NCBI GenBank assembly: GCA_037953745.1
Contig: JBAKBP010006552.1
Location: 1-64,000 of the forward strand
Reading direction: 5' to 3'
Origin: Lithodes maja
Taxonomy: Eukaryota; Arthropoda; Malacostraca; Decapoda; Lithodidae
DNA length: 64,000 nucleotides
Part shown: positions 10,238 to 19,874 of the stretch, piece after piece
How positions within the stretch are numbered: position 1 is the first letter of the stretch
How the letters are laid out: the number at the start of each line of letters is the position of its first letter
Program-made: the position numbers and the translations under genes
The notes under the pieces: model-generated
The model's database searches: none
What the model saw: only the letters and a program-made list of their open reading frames with translations
What the model was told of the DNA's origin: nothing

Positions 10238-10240
10238 AAA

Positions 10241-10257
10241 TGGCGACCTTGCACAAG
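10241..10257 (+). promoter_or_regulatory. Putative primer-binding site
   Basis: TGGCGACCTTGCACAAG begins three bases after the 5' LTR. It starts with the TGG expected to pair with a tRNA CCA end and shares TGGCGACC with the site of the minus-strand element at 5472-5487. Confidence 0.6.
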
Positions 10258-10479
10258 ATTCAGTAGTATCCTATCACATGTTTTTTGGAGAACTATTCTA
10301 TGCTACCTAGTAGAGCTGGCTAGAATTTTCTTGCATATTGGAGGAATTTTTATTGTGTCATTATTGTATTGGTGGACTTGCAGATTGTTTCGTTAGGTGT
10401 CTAGAGTAGAGTCATTCAAGCATCTTTAACATTTTGTGAGTCGAGACTGTAATTAGTAATAAGCACTTTTTTTTTTTTT

Positions 10480-10950
10480 ATGAACAGCAATTGTATAACC
10501 AGCACTATGTCTAATGACTCATCATTTACGGGGGAGGATAACACGGTACAGCCTAGTGATCAGCAAGTACAGCAGATATTTAGGGAGGGGAGTGTTATAA
10601 GTGGAGAGAGAGATGCCCGGGCATTTTTGCAGACACCTTTGACCGAACAGCGCCTGCAGGCTATTGATTGTTACGGTCTTCGCTGTTTAGCCACGGTTTT
10701 GGGGCGGGACTGTCCTGACAGTTGGCCCAAGAAGAATTTGGTGGCATGTTTGTTGGGTGATGGCGATGGGGCGGTGGGTGGAGTGGGGTCTTGGGGGGTT
10801 CCCTCCAAGCCTCCATTCCACTCTACCCCTGAGCTGGGCCCTCAGCCAGCGAGTCTTAGCACGATGCAGCAGGAGGGTTCTCAATGGCAAGCTGGCTTAC
10901 CCGTAAACACGTCTCGGTGTGGATCCCCCATATTGTGCTCTCCCCCCCCC
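10480..10950 (+). CDS. gag N-terminal portion
   Basis: Plus frame from the ATG at 10480 (another ATG at 10507). It encodes MNSNCITSTMSNDSSFTGED... with a conserved-looking helical part (LQAIDCYGLRCLATVLGRDCPDSWPKKNLVACLLG) that resembles a SAP-like or DNA-binding fold; no function is assigned. The frame runs into a nine-C homopolymer at 10942-10950. Downstream gag is in another frame (10919-12622), so a length change in this run probably broke a once continuous gag. Confidence 0.6.
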
Positions 10951-12622
10951 AGGCCTGTCTCCTGAGATATTATTTCAGCTAGAACTAGCTAAGCTTAAGT
11001 TGCAAGAGAGTCAACAGGCTAGTATAGAACGGATTAAGCTGCAGGAGACTCAGATACAACAGGCTAGTATAGAACGGATTAAGCTGCAGGAGACTCAGAT
11101 ACAACAGGCTAGTATAGAACGCATAGAGGTTGCTAGAATCCAAGCCAATCAGGGTGCAACCAGGTACCAGGCTGAAATGGATGTCGAGAAGTCTAGAGTA
11201 GAGACCACGGGGCGTCATCTCGGTGGTGGGCACCGGGTTACAGACTCACTTTCGTATTTAATTAAGTTAGTACCCGCATTTGATGAGACAGCAGTGACTG
11301 AGTTTTTTGCTCGTTTCGAAAAGAAGTGTCGTGAGTATGACTGGCCGGATGTTAAATGGGCAGCATTAGTTTCATCACGTCTAGTGGGTAAGGGGTTGAA
11401 AGCCTACGATGCACTGTCACTGGACGAGAGTGTCGTGTATGGACTGGTGAAGGAGGCTGTGCTCCGGGCCTACGAACTGCAACCCGAAACTTATAGATTG
11501 AAGTTCCGTGGCGTGAATAAGAAGAGCGACGTCAGTTTTATGGAGCACGCACGGGACTTAACAGATGCATGTAATAACTGGTTTCGGTCCGAGCACGCAG
11601 AGTCGGCTGAGGAAATTAAGCAACTTTTCTATCTGGAACAGTTTTACAAATGTACTGGAACCGATCTAACGCTGAACATTAAGGAAAAATGTCCCAAGAC
11701 AGTAGAGGAGGCTGCCAAGATGGCAGACCTCAGATTATCATTGATTCGTGGTTGCGGTGCCGCTCAGAGGGCTGAGTCAGGGCAGAAGGGGCGCTATACC
11801 CCACCCACCAGAGTTTTCGATAATAACAAATCCTATGACACACATAACCACACTAAAAGCATTGCACCTAATAACACCTACAAACACAAGCCTCTCCCGT
11901 TTACTAAAGGTCAGGCCCCTTCTTCGCCCGCACAAGGGAAGAAGCCCATTGGGGATGTGAAATGTTACAAATGTCAGAAGCTAGGCCATTATTCACGTGA
12001 GTGCCCTAGTAACACTCCCGCTAAGCCGGTGTCATTGGTTCACAGTATCGGTGTGTCTCTGAAGGCTGCAGCAACTGCCCGGGGTAGGTTGTCAGCAGCT
12101 AAGGCACACGCGGTAAAGAAGCGTACGGAAGGCTCGACACCTGTCCGGGACACTTTCTGTAGCCATCGGGGACACGGGTTTGTGAGCTGGGGGAGTGAAC
12201 TACGGAGGGTTGACTTGCTGAGGGATACGGGGGCTTCGCAAACTTTGTTGAGGAACTTCACAGGGAAACCGATAAATGCGGCCAGAGTTGTTGTGGTGCA
12301 GGGTATAAATGCTACGAGGTCATACCCACTTGTGAGGTTGGAGTTGAGAGTGGGAGAGGTGTGCAGGGAGCTGGATGTAGGGATCGTTGAGTGTTTGCCA
12401 GTTGAGGGCGTCGACCTTCTTCTCGGCAACGACTTTGCGGTGCCCACTTCCGGGACTCCACCCTTAGTCGTTGCCGAGAGGGCGGCCGACGTGGATGGTG
12501 AGAATCGGGAATGGGTTGGGAGGTGCCAACAGGATGAGATGGCCTGTGTGGTAACCCGATCTCGCTCTGCGGCTCCTGCACAGCCTAGCACTCAACCTCG
12601 GGGACAGTGGAGGAAGGATTAG
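10919..12622 (+). CDS. gag (capsid, zinc knuckle) and protease, 567-aa frame
   Basis: After the poly-C the frame gives a coiled-coil-like segment with three tandem copies of a 15-residue unit (IERIKLQETQIQQAS; 45-bp DNA repeat at about 11013-11127). A capsid-like region follows (FFARFEKKCREYDWPDVKWAALVSSRL...YKCTGTDLTLNI), then a CCHC zinc knuckle (CYKCQKLGHYSRECP, about 12 kb). Last is an aspartic protease-like region with LLRDTGASQTLLR and LLLGNDF at 12210-12440. The frame ends at a TAG at 12620-12622, and the same frame continues into integrase, so this is a single in-frame stop: either readthrough or a nonsense mutation. Confidence 0.82.
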   Translation: MDPPYCALPPPGLSPEILFQLELAKLKLQESQQASIERIKLQETQIQQASIERIKLQETQIQQASIERIEVARIQANQGATRYQAEMDVEKSRVETTGRHLGGGHRVTDSLSYLIKLVPAFDETAVTEFFARFEKKCREYDWPDVKWAALVSSRLVGKGLKAYDALSLDESVVYGLVKEAVLRAYELQPETYRLKFRGVNKKSDVSFMEHARDLTDACNNWFRSEHAESAEEIKQLFYLEQFYKCTGTDLTLNIKEKCPKTVEEAAKMADLRLSLIRGCGAAQRAESGQKGRYTPPTRVFDNNKSYDTHNHTKSIAPNNTYKHKPLPFTKGQAPSSPAQGKKPIGDVKCYKCQKLGHYSRECPSNTPAKPVSLVHSIGVSLKAAATARGRLSAAKAHAVKKRTEGSTPVRDTFCSHRGHGFVSWGSELRRVDLLRDTGASQTLLRNFTGKPINAARVVVVQGINATRSYPLVRLELRVGEVCRELDVGIVECLPVEGVDLLLGNDFAVPTSGTPPLVVAERAADVDGENREWVGRCQQDEMACVVTRSRSAAPAQPSTQPRGQWRKD

Positions 12623-12727
12623 GAGAAGGTTGCTAAGGGCAGGAAAAGGGACATTGATTCTGCTGCACTTCTCGGTGATTCGGTACTTGGACCTATAATA
12701 AACACGGGAGTTGACTCTGGCCCAGAT

Positions 12728-14368
12728 ATGGTGTGTAACAAGGCAGAGTTGGGTAAGACTTCGCGTGAGGCAAGAGCTGTAGCGAGAGCCACTAAGGCAG
12801 TAGAGCCTACTAGCCGGGGTAATGTCTTATTACAAAACCATCTTGATGCATTGACGCCCGGGGACATTAGTGAGCAGCAGCTGCAAGACGCTAGCCTAGC
12901 TCGTTATAGCAATGGTGCCATAGAGTTGGAGGAAGATGGGGATGCGAAGCCGGGAGATTTCTTTAGGCTCAACAGGATATTGTACCACAGATTTCTAGAC
13001 CCCAAATCGAAGTGGGAGGGCGGTGCGAGGGTAGTAGACCAGGTGGTTGTTCCAAATAAGTATAGAGAGTCCTTATTGTGTCTGGCGCATGATGTGCCGG
13101 TGGCGGGTCATTTGGGGGTAACAAAAACATTGGCGGCATTGGGCAGGTTTTTCTGGTGGCCTGGGGTCAAGGCTGATGCCTGTGCATGGGTGGCTGGGTG
13201 TGCGACCTGCCAGACAACGGGGAAGCCTAACCAGACAATCCCGAAGGCACCTTTGTTTCCCATACCTGTCACCGGGCCTCCGTTCAGCAAAGTTGTAGTA
13301 GATTTGGTTGGCCCTTTCCCGCCTACTAGTAGTGGCAATAAATTCCTGTTGACAATCATGGATGTGGCTACGAGATACCCGGACGCATACCCCATGAGAA
13401 ACGGCTCGGCAAAGGCAGTTGTTAAAAACTTATTATTGTTCTGTTCCCGTTATGGATTTCCACGTGAGGTGCAGTCAGACCAGGGGAGCAATTTTACATC
13501 CAAATTGTTCAAGCAAACCCTTCAGTTGCACGGTATATGTTCTGTAGTGTCGTCAGCCTACCATCCCGAGAGTCAGGGAGTCTTGGAGCGGTGGCACTCG
13601 ACCCTGAAGAGTATGCTACGCTGTTACTGTGCAGAACATGACACTGATTGGGATTTGGGTCTGCCGTATGTTCTGTTCGCTGCACGTGAAGTCCCAGGAG
13701 AGAGCCTGGGGTTCAGTCCAAATCAACTAGTCTTTGGCCATAATGTGAGAGGACCTTTAAGTATGGTGAAAGAGATCTGGGAGGGCGAAGAGAAGCCGGG
13801 GTCTGTACTTAAATATGTCCTTGAGAGCCGGGAGAGACTTATAGGTTGCATGGCAGCGGCAGGTAATAACTTGGTTAATGCCCAGGCGGTCATGAAGCAC
13901 CAGTATGACGCCAAGGTGAAGCTTCGGGAGTTTTCGGTGGGTCAGGAGGTAATGTTGCTTTTACCTTTGCCCGGACACCCCCTTTCTGCCAAGTTCATTG
14001 GGCCGTATGTGGTGGCTAAGAAACTGTCCGACCTTGATTATCTCGTTGCAACACCTGACCGTAGGAAAAAACATCAGTTATGTCATGTTAACCTCATGAA
14101 AGAGTATGTGAGACGCCCCTCAGAGCCTCTCACTGTCCCTGTGCTGGCCTGCAGCAGCCAGGGTGGAGAAGGAGGTGGGGACAGTCATGCTGCTGAGGAG
14201 GATAGCTGGGACTGTGTCATTTCCGCGGAACAGTGGGCGGGGAATACTGAACAAGAGGCTAGGCAAGCTGTAAGTCACCTGCCTGAGCACCAGGGTGCTG
14301 CTGTCCTAGGCCTGTTCGGTCATACCCCTCTGTTTTCGCCGAACACCCAGGTCTCACTACTCAGGTAA
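12728..14368 (+). CDS. Integrase (HHCC, DDE core, GPY/F)
   Basis: In the same frame as gag-PR after the TAG. N-terminal zinc-binding motif HDVPVAGHLG...WVAGCATCQTTGK; catalytic core with VVVDLVGPF (first Asp), VQSDQGSNF (second Asp) and SAYHPESQGVLERW (Glu); C-terminal GPY/F module (KFIGPYVVAKKL, about residues 420-430). No chromodomain is seen after it. Placed upstream of RT, opposite to standard Ty3/gypsy order. The last about 12 residues appear frameshifted: the next frame reads HPGLTTQVTHDMDVGDN, the usual start of RT, across 14341-14400. Confidence 0.9.
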   Translation: MVCNKAELGKTSREARAVARATKAVEPTSRGNVLLQNHLDALTPGDISEQQLQDASLARYSNGAIELEEDGDAKPGDFFRLNRILYHRFLDPKSKWEGGARVVDQVVVPNKYRESLLCLAHDVPVAGHLGVTKTLAALGRFFWWPGVKADACAWVAGCATCQTTGKPNQTIPKAPLFPIPVTGPPFSKVVVDLVGPFPPTSSGNKFLLTIMDVATRYPDAYPMRNGSAKAVVKNLLLFCSRYGFPREVQSDQGSNFTSKLFKQTLQLHGICSVVSSAYHPESQGVLERWHSTLKSMLRCYCAEHDTDWDLGLPYVLFAAREVPGESLGFSPNQLVFGHNVRGPLSMVKEIWEGEEKPGSVLKYVLESRERLIGCMAAAGNNLVNAQAVMKHQYDAKVKLREFSVGQEVMLLLPLPGHPLSAKFIGPYVVAKKLSDLDYLVATPDRRKKHQLCHVNLMKEYVRRPSEPLTVPVLACSSQGGEGGGDSHAAEEDSWDCVISAEQWAGNTEQEARQAVSHLPEHQGAAVLGLFGHTPLFSPNTQVSLLR

Positions 14369-15074
14369 CGCACGACATGGACGTCGGTGATAATGTGCCC
14401 TTCAAGTCAGTGCCCTACCGTGTGCCCCCGGTAAAGTTGCCAGCTTTACGGGAGGAGTTAAAGTACATGGTTGAGAGAGGGATGATCACTGAAGGTTATG
14501 TGAAGTGGACATCACCCGTCACGTTGCAGCCAAAACCTGACGGCAAGGTGCGGTTCTGCATAGATTTTCGTAGGCTAAATGGCTTGACCACTACCAACCC
14601 TTACCCTTTGCCTCGAGTTGACGACAGCGTGGACAAGATAGGGAATGCAAAGTACCTTACTAAAATTGATCTTGTAAAAGGCTACTGGCAAGTACCCCTG
14701 TCGGACCGAGCTAAGCAAGTTTGTGGTTTTGTGGTAGATGGCAAGACCTACCAATGCAACGTAATGCCTTATGGGCTTAAGAACGCACCTGCCACGTTTC
14801 AGAACCTGATGAACGATATTTGTGACGAAATCCCTAACTGCACGGTCTACCTTGATGACGTGATAGTGTATGATGACGATTTTGAAAATCACCTAAGGCA
14901 CTTAGAGACCCTGTTTGGGAAGTTGCACGATGCTGGGCTGGTGGTGAACCTGAGGAAGTGCGAGTTTGTAAAGGCTACTGTGCAGTATCTTGGCTTTGTG
15001 GTCGGGTTAGGCCGGGTGTGCCCCCCCCTGAGCAAGATACAGGCTATCAATATGTTTCCCAGGCCCACCACTAA
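14341..15074 (+). CDS. Reverse transcriptase
   Basis: Frame 1 from about 14341 (first ATG 14377). Conserved blocks in order: DVGDNVPFKSVPYRVPP; KPDGKVRFCIDFRRLN; TKIDLVKGYWQVPL; NVMPYGLKNAPATFQNLMN; and the catalytic box VYLDDVIVY (metal-binding YLDD), then LRKCEFVKATVQYLGFVV. All catalytic Asp residues are present. The frame is cut after PRPTTK by the TIR insertion at 15075; the next residues (RQVMRFLGMIGYYRRF) resume at 16566. A frameshift separates it from integrase. Confidence 0.93.
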
Positions 15075-16562
15075 AGGTAGGTTCACACATAGGCGAGTCG
15101 GAGCGCGAGGCCAACGCGAGTCACACTCGCCGCAAATCGCCGTTGATGGAGCCCGAACCCAACGTGAGTAGCAGCTGATGCGAGTAAACATGCATAGAAC
15201 ACGAATTTAACACGAGTTTACACGAATTTAACACGAGTTTACACGAGTTTACATGAGTTTACATGAGTTTACGCGAGTTTACGCGAGTGTTGGCGAGTTT
15301 AACACGACCCCAACACGCACCGCCAAAATTTGAAAAATAACGGTCAAATTCCAGGGTACGAATAGTGCGAGTTTACAGGAGTCTACATGAGTGTCACAGG
15401 AGTTTACATGAGTTTACACGTGTTTACACGAGATGAACGCGAGTCTACAGGAAGTTAACAGGAGTGTATATTCTATTTAATTTATATCTTGTATTTATTT
15501 ATATTTTATGTTGGATATCAATCTGTATATTATTATTTGTCATCATATAATTATCCTATGCATATATTCCACATCATTCTTATTATGTATGGGTAGGAGG
15601 GTGGTGGGAAGGTGGTTTGGGGGATGGTGTGGGGAAGGTAGAAGCGTAATTGACTCATGTTACAAATATGAAGCCGATTGGTAAGGTAGTTTCGCAACCA
15701 CGGATTTTCCTTTTTTTCCTTATCTTCGTACGGGTACGCTGGAAGTGGGTGGTGGGAGGCGGTTGGGGGTGTGGTGGGGGGAAGGCAGAAGGGTAAGGGA
15801 CTTGTCACACAAATATGGAACCGATTGGTGCAGTCGTTTCGCCGCCACAGATTTTCCTTTTTTTCCTTATCTTCGTACGGGTACGCTGGAAGTGGGTGGT
15901 GGGAGGCGGTTGGGGGTGTGGTGGGGGGAAGGCAGAAAGGTAAGGGACTTGTCACACAAATATGGAACCGATTGGTGCAGTCGTTTCGCCGCCACAGATT
16001 TTCCTTTTTTTCCTTATCTTCGTACGGATACGCTGGAAGTGGGTGGTGGGAGGCGGTTGGGGGTATGGTGGGGGGAAGGCAGAAGGCTAAGGGACTTGTC
16101 ACACAAATATGGAACCGATTGGTGCAGTCGTTTCGCCGCCACAGATTTTTGTTGATAATATAAACAGACTCGTGTGACACTCATGTAGACTCGTGTGACA
16201 CTCATGTAGACTCGCGTGACACTCATGTAGACTCGCGATCATCAAATTTCTAAATAGTACAACGTGACTGTCACGCGAGTCTACATGAGTGTCACACGAG
16301 TCTACAGGAGTTTACAGGAGTTTACGCGAGTCTACGCGAGTCTACGCGAGTTGGCGTCCTATTCCCACTTGACTCTCCAATTTTTGTGTCATCACAACAA
16401 TTTTGGCCGCGTTCGCGAGTCTACGCGGTCCACCGCGAGTCCACGCGAGTCTGTGCGAGTGTCGGCGAGTGTCGGCGAATTTGGGATAATCATTGGCGAG
16501 TGCAAAAATTTCATCACTCGCGTTGGAGTTGCGCTCCGACTCGCCTATGTGTGAACCTACCT
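15075..16562. mobile_element. TIR DNA element with 3-bp TAA target duplication (Harbinger/PIF-like, non-autonomous)
   Basis: A 1488-bp insertion between RT and RNase H. Its termini are perfect inverted repeats for at least 32 bp (AGGTAGGTTCACACATAGGC, then GAGTCGGAGCGC). The host coding sequence reads continuously (PTTK-RQV) if the insert and one TAA are removed, giving a TAA duplication (15072-15074, 16563-16565). A 3-bp TWA duplication suggests PIF/Harbinger. Subterminal regions hold many degenerate copies of an ACACGAGTTTAC-like 12-mer on both sides. The centre holds a 147-bp tandem repeat. No transposase is encoded; ORFs in the repeat are an effect of its length being a multiple of three. 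Confidence 0.85.
15690..16150. repeat. 147-bp tandem repeat, about 3 units
   Basis: Marker GCCGCCACAG occurs at 15841, 15988 and 16135, exactly 147 bp apart; units are nearly identical. A more diverged partial unit lies at 15590-15700. Confidence 0.93.
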
Positions 16563-16565
16563 TAA

Positions 16566-17154
16566 GCGCCAGGTCATGCGGTTCCTAGGTATGATAGGCT
16601 ATTATAGGCGCTTCATCCGGGGATACTCTACTGTCTTAGCACCGTTAACTGATCTACTGTCGAAGTCAGTGAAGTTCTGTTGGGCTGCGGAGTGTCAGAG
16701 GGCTTTCGACCTAGTCAAGCACCTGCTGTGTACACATCCGATTTTGAGGGCCCCAGACTTCTCCAGGAGTTTTCAGCTGGCGACTGATGCCAGCGGTGTG
16801 GGTGCCGGGGCAGTGTTACTGCAGACTGATTCCGAGGGCTTGGAACACCCAGTGAGCTTCTTTTCTCGCAAGTTTAATTCGGCACAAAGGAATTACTCGA
16901 CTATAAAGAAGGAGCTTCTGGCTATCGTTTTGTCGCTCAAACATTTCGAAGTTTATGTTCCAGCCTACGGCCCGGTAGTGACGATTTATACGGACCATCA
17001 TCCCTTGAAATTCCTAAATCAGTTTCACAATCGGAATATGCGGTTGACCAGGTGGTCCCTAATGCTCCAAGAGTATAATCTCAACATTCAGCATATTGCC
17101 GGGAGTGAGAACGTGATAGCAGATTGTCTATCAAGGGTTGATGATCCAAGATAG
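16566..17154 (+). CDS. RT connection and RNase H
   Basis: Resumes the RT frame after the insertion: RQVMRFLGMIGYYRRFIRGYSTVLAPLTDLL, then RNase H with LATDASGVGAGAVLLQ, FFSRKFNSAQRNYSTIKKELLAIV and IYTDHHPLKFL, ending HIAGSENVIADCLSRVDDPR, stop. Catalytic acidic positions (TDAS, KKE, YTDH, IAD) are all visible. No integrase follows; the stop is about 290 bp before the polypurine tract. Confidence 0.93.
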
Positions 17155-17431
17155 TCGTGCACGGTGTGTGGGTTGAGCAGGAGTAAAATTAGGCTATCAT
17201 AACGCCGTCCAAAAAGATTATAAAACAATAAAATAAACTAGAAAACTCTTTTTTTTTTTTTTAGTTTTGTAAGTCTTTATTGTTGTAGCATGATGCATGC
17301 GATATTGTGTTTTATGTATAATTCACACTTCAGTTGTTGTGCACCTTTTGCAATTAGTGGCAGCTATGGGTAGCAGGTCGGTTGGTTGCCTGTCAGATTT
17401 TGATAATGCTTCTAAGGTCGATTATCTAAAA

Positions 17432-17443
17432 TCTTGGGGGGGC
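17432..17443 (+). promoter_or_regulatory. Polypurine tract
   Basis: A run of seven G preceded by AAAATCTT lies directly before the 3' LTR start at 17444, the expected position for plus-strand priming. Confidence 0.8.
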
Positions 17444-19874
17444 TGTGACGCACCCAGTGCTTTGCAACGCAACCTGATTGTACTCCTTGGTACTCGACTG
17501 TACCGCCCGTGATCTGGCTACCGTCAGCCGCAATGTATATTGAGTGTGACAACTTATAACTATGTTCTTTGTATCTCTGCAAAGGTCTCGTCATGTGCTA
17601 ACCAGTGGTGGGTTTTGTTTTAAGCCATGTCGAGACCTTCCATTTAATATGTAGTATCAATAGAGAAGTTGATAGATAAGACAATGGGAGTTCAGAAAGA
17701 GAGAGTGAGTTAGGCTTCAGAGCAAGAGGGTAGCAACGCGCCACGCTGCCGGCCGGGTGGGTTGCCAGACGTATGGACTGGTTGGCAGCCTTGCGCTTAT
17801 AGCTAGGCGCGACAGGGTTGGTAGTCCATTGCTGCCTGGGCTGGGCCCATGTTGTCATACAGCACACTGCCTGGAGGCTGGCTGCGTGTTCCATGACCAG
17901 GTTGCCTAGAACCTTTGAGATTCTAACATCCCTTGCCCTCTCTCCCAACTTCTCACTGTTGCACTCTTTCTCTCTGACGACATTACTCTCATTTCATTCT
18001 TCTCTCTATTTAAATGCATAACCTTCCCTTGAGGTCCTAAAGGAGTTTCAGCACTCACCTCTCGTATTACTCTTAGGACAAGCATATATTTACATGTATT
18101 AGATTTAAGGGGTTAATGTGAACAGCGATCTTCTTGATGAGGATAGTTGGTGAACGTTCTACATGTTCACGAGTTATATGCCCCGCTCATCATCCCATTT
18201 GTGACTAGACTGGTGCCATGTGTAAGAGCCCGACCATGCCCAGGAGTTGTCTGTAGAGGGACGAGGACTTAGCCTTGATTTGCATACCGAGCCAGGAGCG
18301 AGTGTAGTACCCGAGACTACAGCTCGCTCGTCGTGCCGGTATAGTAGAGTAACGTAATTTATCTGTCCTTGTGTTCTCTACAGTCTTCTCCTGGGTTCTC
18401 GCTTTCGGTGCTGGGACTCGTTGTTCCTGTGACTTGGCCTGCTAGCTAGAACACATGGGGATGATGAGTGGGATATATCTTTATTTTACTATGCATTGCA
18501 GCTCTCTTTAAGTATATGTATGTAACACTTTACAATACACATTACTCACACACAAGACAACACTATTAACCCGGGAACTGCGGGGAGACTCTTAAGAGTT
18601 CCCCGGCGGACTGCGGGAAGACTCTTGAGAGTAAGTAAAACAAAAAATCAACTTTTGACATCGACATTTTTATTTTTTTTTTTATTTTTTTTTTTTATTT
18701 ATTTTTTTTTTTTTTTGGGCCCCTGGGCCATGCAAAATATCAGTCCTCTACCTCCCCTCCTTCCCCACTTTCCTCCTCTCCTTCAGTTATCACCTATTTT
18801 CCCTATTATTCCCTTATTCTGAGGTATATTTTCGTGCTAACATTAGCGAGTTGCAAGCAGGGTGTTGTCATCACTGATGGCAAGCGAGTGCAAGAGAGAG
18901 AGAAAGAGTATCGATCGACTGTGTCTCAGTGGCCTTGGGGGAAATTGGCGGGAAAGCAGTTTGCCTCACCCATACATTATACAACTCGCGGGCTATATCT
19001 CCGATTTTGACCATCCAAACGCTGTTTTCACTCGTTTTATTGTTGTTTCAGGTTAATACCTTTATAATCAACCCATAATAGGCGCATATGGATAATTATT
19101 AATGCTATTAATGGTACAATGAATATTTTAGTGACGGAAACACCTCAAATACGTCAGCACAGGGGGACGTTTCCAATTACCCCCATGCGCACTTGTTAGG
19201 TTAATACTTTCATGAATCAATTAACTGCACTGTCGTTTTGCTGCTGTGTCCGGAGTTCTGTTGCGTAGGGCACATACGGACTCGGAGGGGAGACAGAGTG
19301 AGAGAAGCGAAGTAGCCTATGCGGTAGTAGGCTACCGGCGCAGTACTGTTGCCTGCAACCTTTTAGTTATTCCAAGTATAGATTCATTATTATAATAAGT
19401 GACTACTATTTATGTTCCTCCCATGTGTATTATTAGGTATCTACTGGATCATGAACATCTTGTATGCTACATGCTAGTGCATGTTAGTAGGGGACAGTTA
19501 TTGTAGTGCACACGCTTTCAAGTAGGCGTGTACATTTGTCATTTAGCATTTCACTGTCATACCTTTAGCCTGCTTCTATTCTACATTATTAGAGGCTTAA
19601 TATTAACGTAGTTTCTTGAGTATTGCATTTCTTTAGTAATAACATAACCTATAAATGTCTGAGGGAGTTTAGCCTCATAGCCTACCCCTGTTGTACACTT
19701 TCGCCGAGTTAAGGTACCTCGTTACCGTAGACGATAACTCTGTAGGGCGTTGGTGCTTTTGTTGTCTGGAGCATATAGTATTTGGGACTGGAATCGAGCG
19801 TGTCGTTGTCACTTAAGCCATTTCTGTCCTACGATCAAGAATCCCGAATATGTATTGCCGATCCAGCCGTAACA
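17444..19874 (+). repeat. 3' LTR with nested TTAA MITE
   Basis: Same start (TGTGACGCACCC) and end (CAGCCGTAACA) as the 5' LTR; longer only because of the MITE at 18566-19204. The 5' LTR has CACTACTAATACTTT at that point; here CACTATTAA is followed by the MITE and then TTAATACTTT, so the MITE arrived after the element. Confidence 0.92.
18566..19204 (+). mobile_element. TTAA MITE family alpha, copy A
   Basis: TTAA at 18566-18569 and 19201-19204. The left end begins CCCGGGAACTGCGGGGAGAC and contains a second TTAA followed by a GAGTTCCCCGGCGGACTGC-type unit. The right end read inward is CCTAACAAGTGCGCATGGGG. The interior has a T-rich block and a GGGCCATGCAAAAT segment shared by copies B, D and E. 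No transposase. End sequences resemble the piggyBac element at 25312-30887, the likely source of activity. Confidence 0.88.

Larger units (their letters stand above)
8429..19874 (+). mobile_element. Gmr1-like Ty3/gypsy LTR retrotransposon (LTR-gag-PR-INT-RT-RH-LTR)
   Basis: Complete plus-strand element with long LTRs (8429-10237 and 17444-19874), a primer-binding site, a G-rich polypurine tract and all pol domains. Integrase (12728-14368) lies upstream of reverse transcriptase (14377-15074) and RNase H (16566-17154). This is the Ty1/copia-like order reported for Gmr1-like members of Ty3/gypsy, and it is read directly here. The two LTRs are highly similar, so the element is fairly young, yet gag, PR/INT and INT/RT are interrupted by frame or stop changes. 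Nested insertions: a TIR element at 15075-16562 and a TTAA MITE in the 3' LTR. No target duplication is evident. Confidence 0.88.

Noticed and set aside
15745..16163. Repetitive plus and minus ORFs of 130-209 aa
   Set aside because: They lie in the 147-bp tandem repeat, whose length is a multiple of three, so one open unit makes an open array. No protein features.
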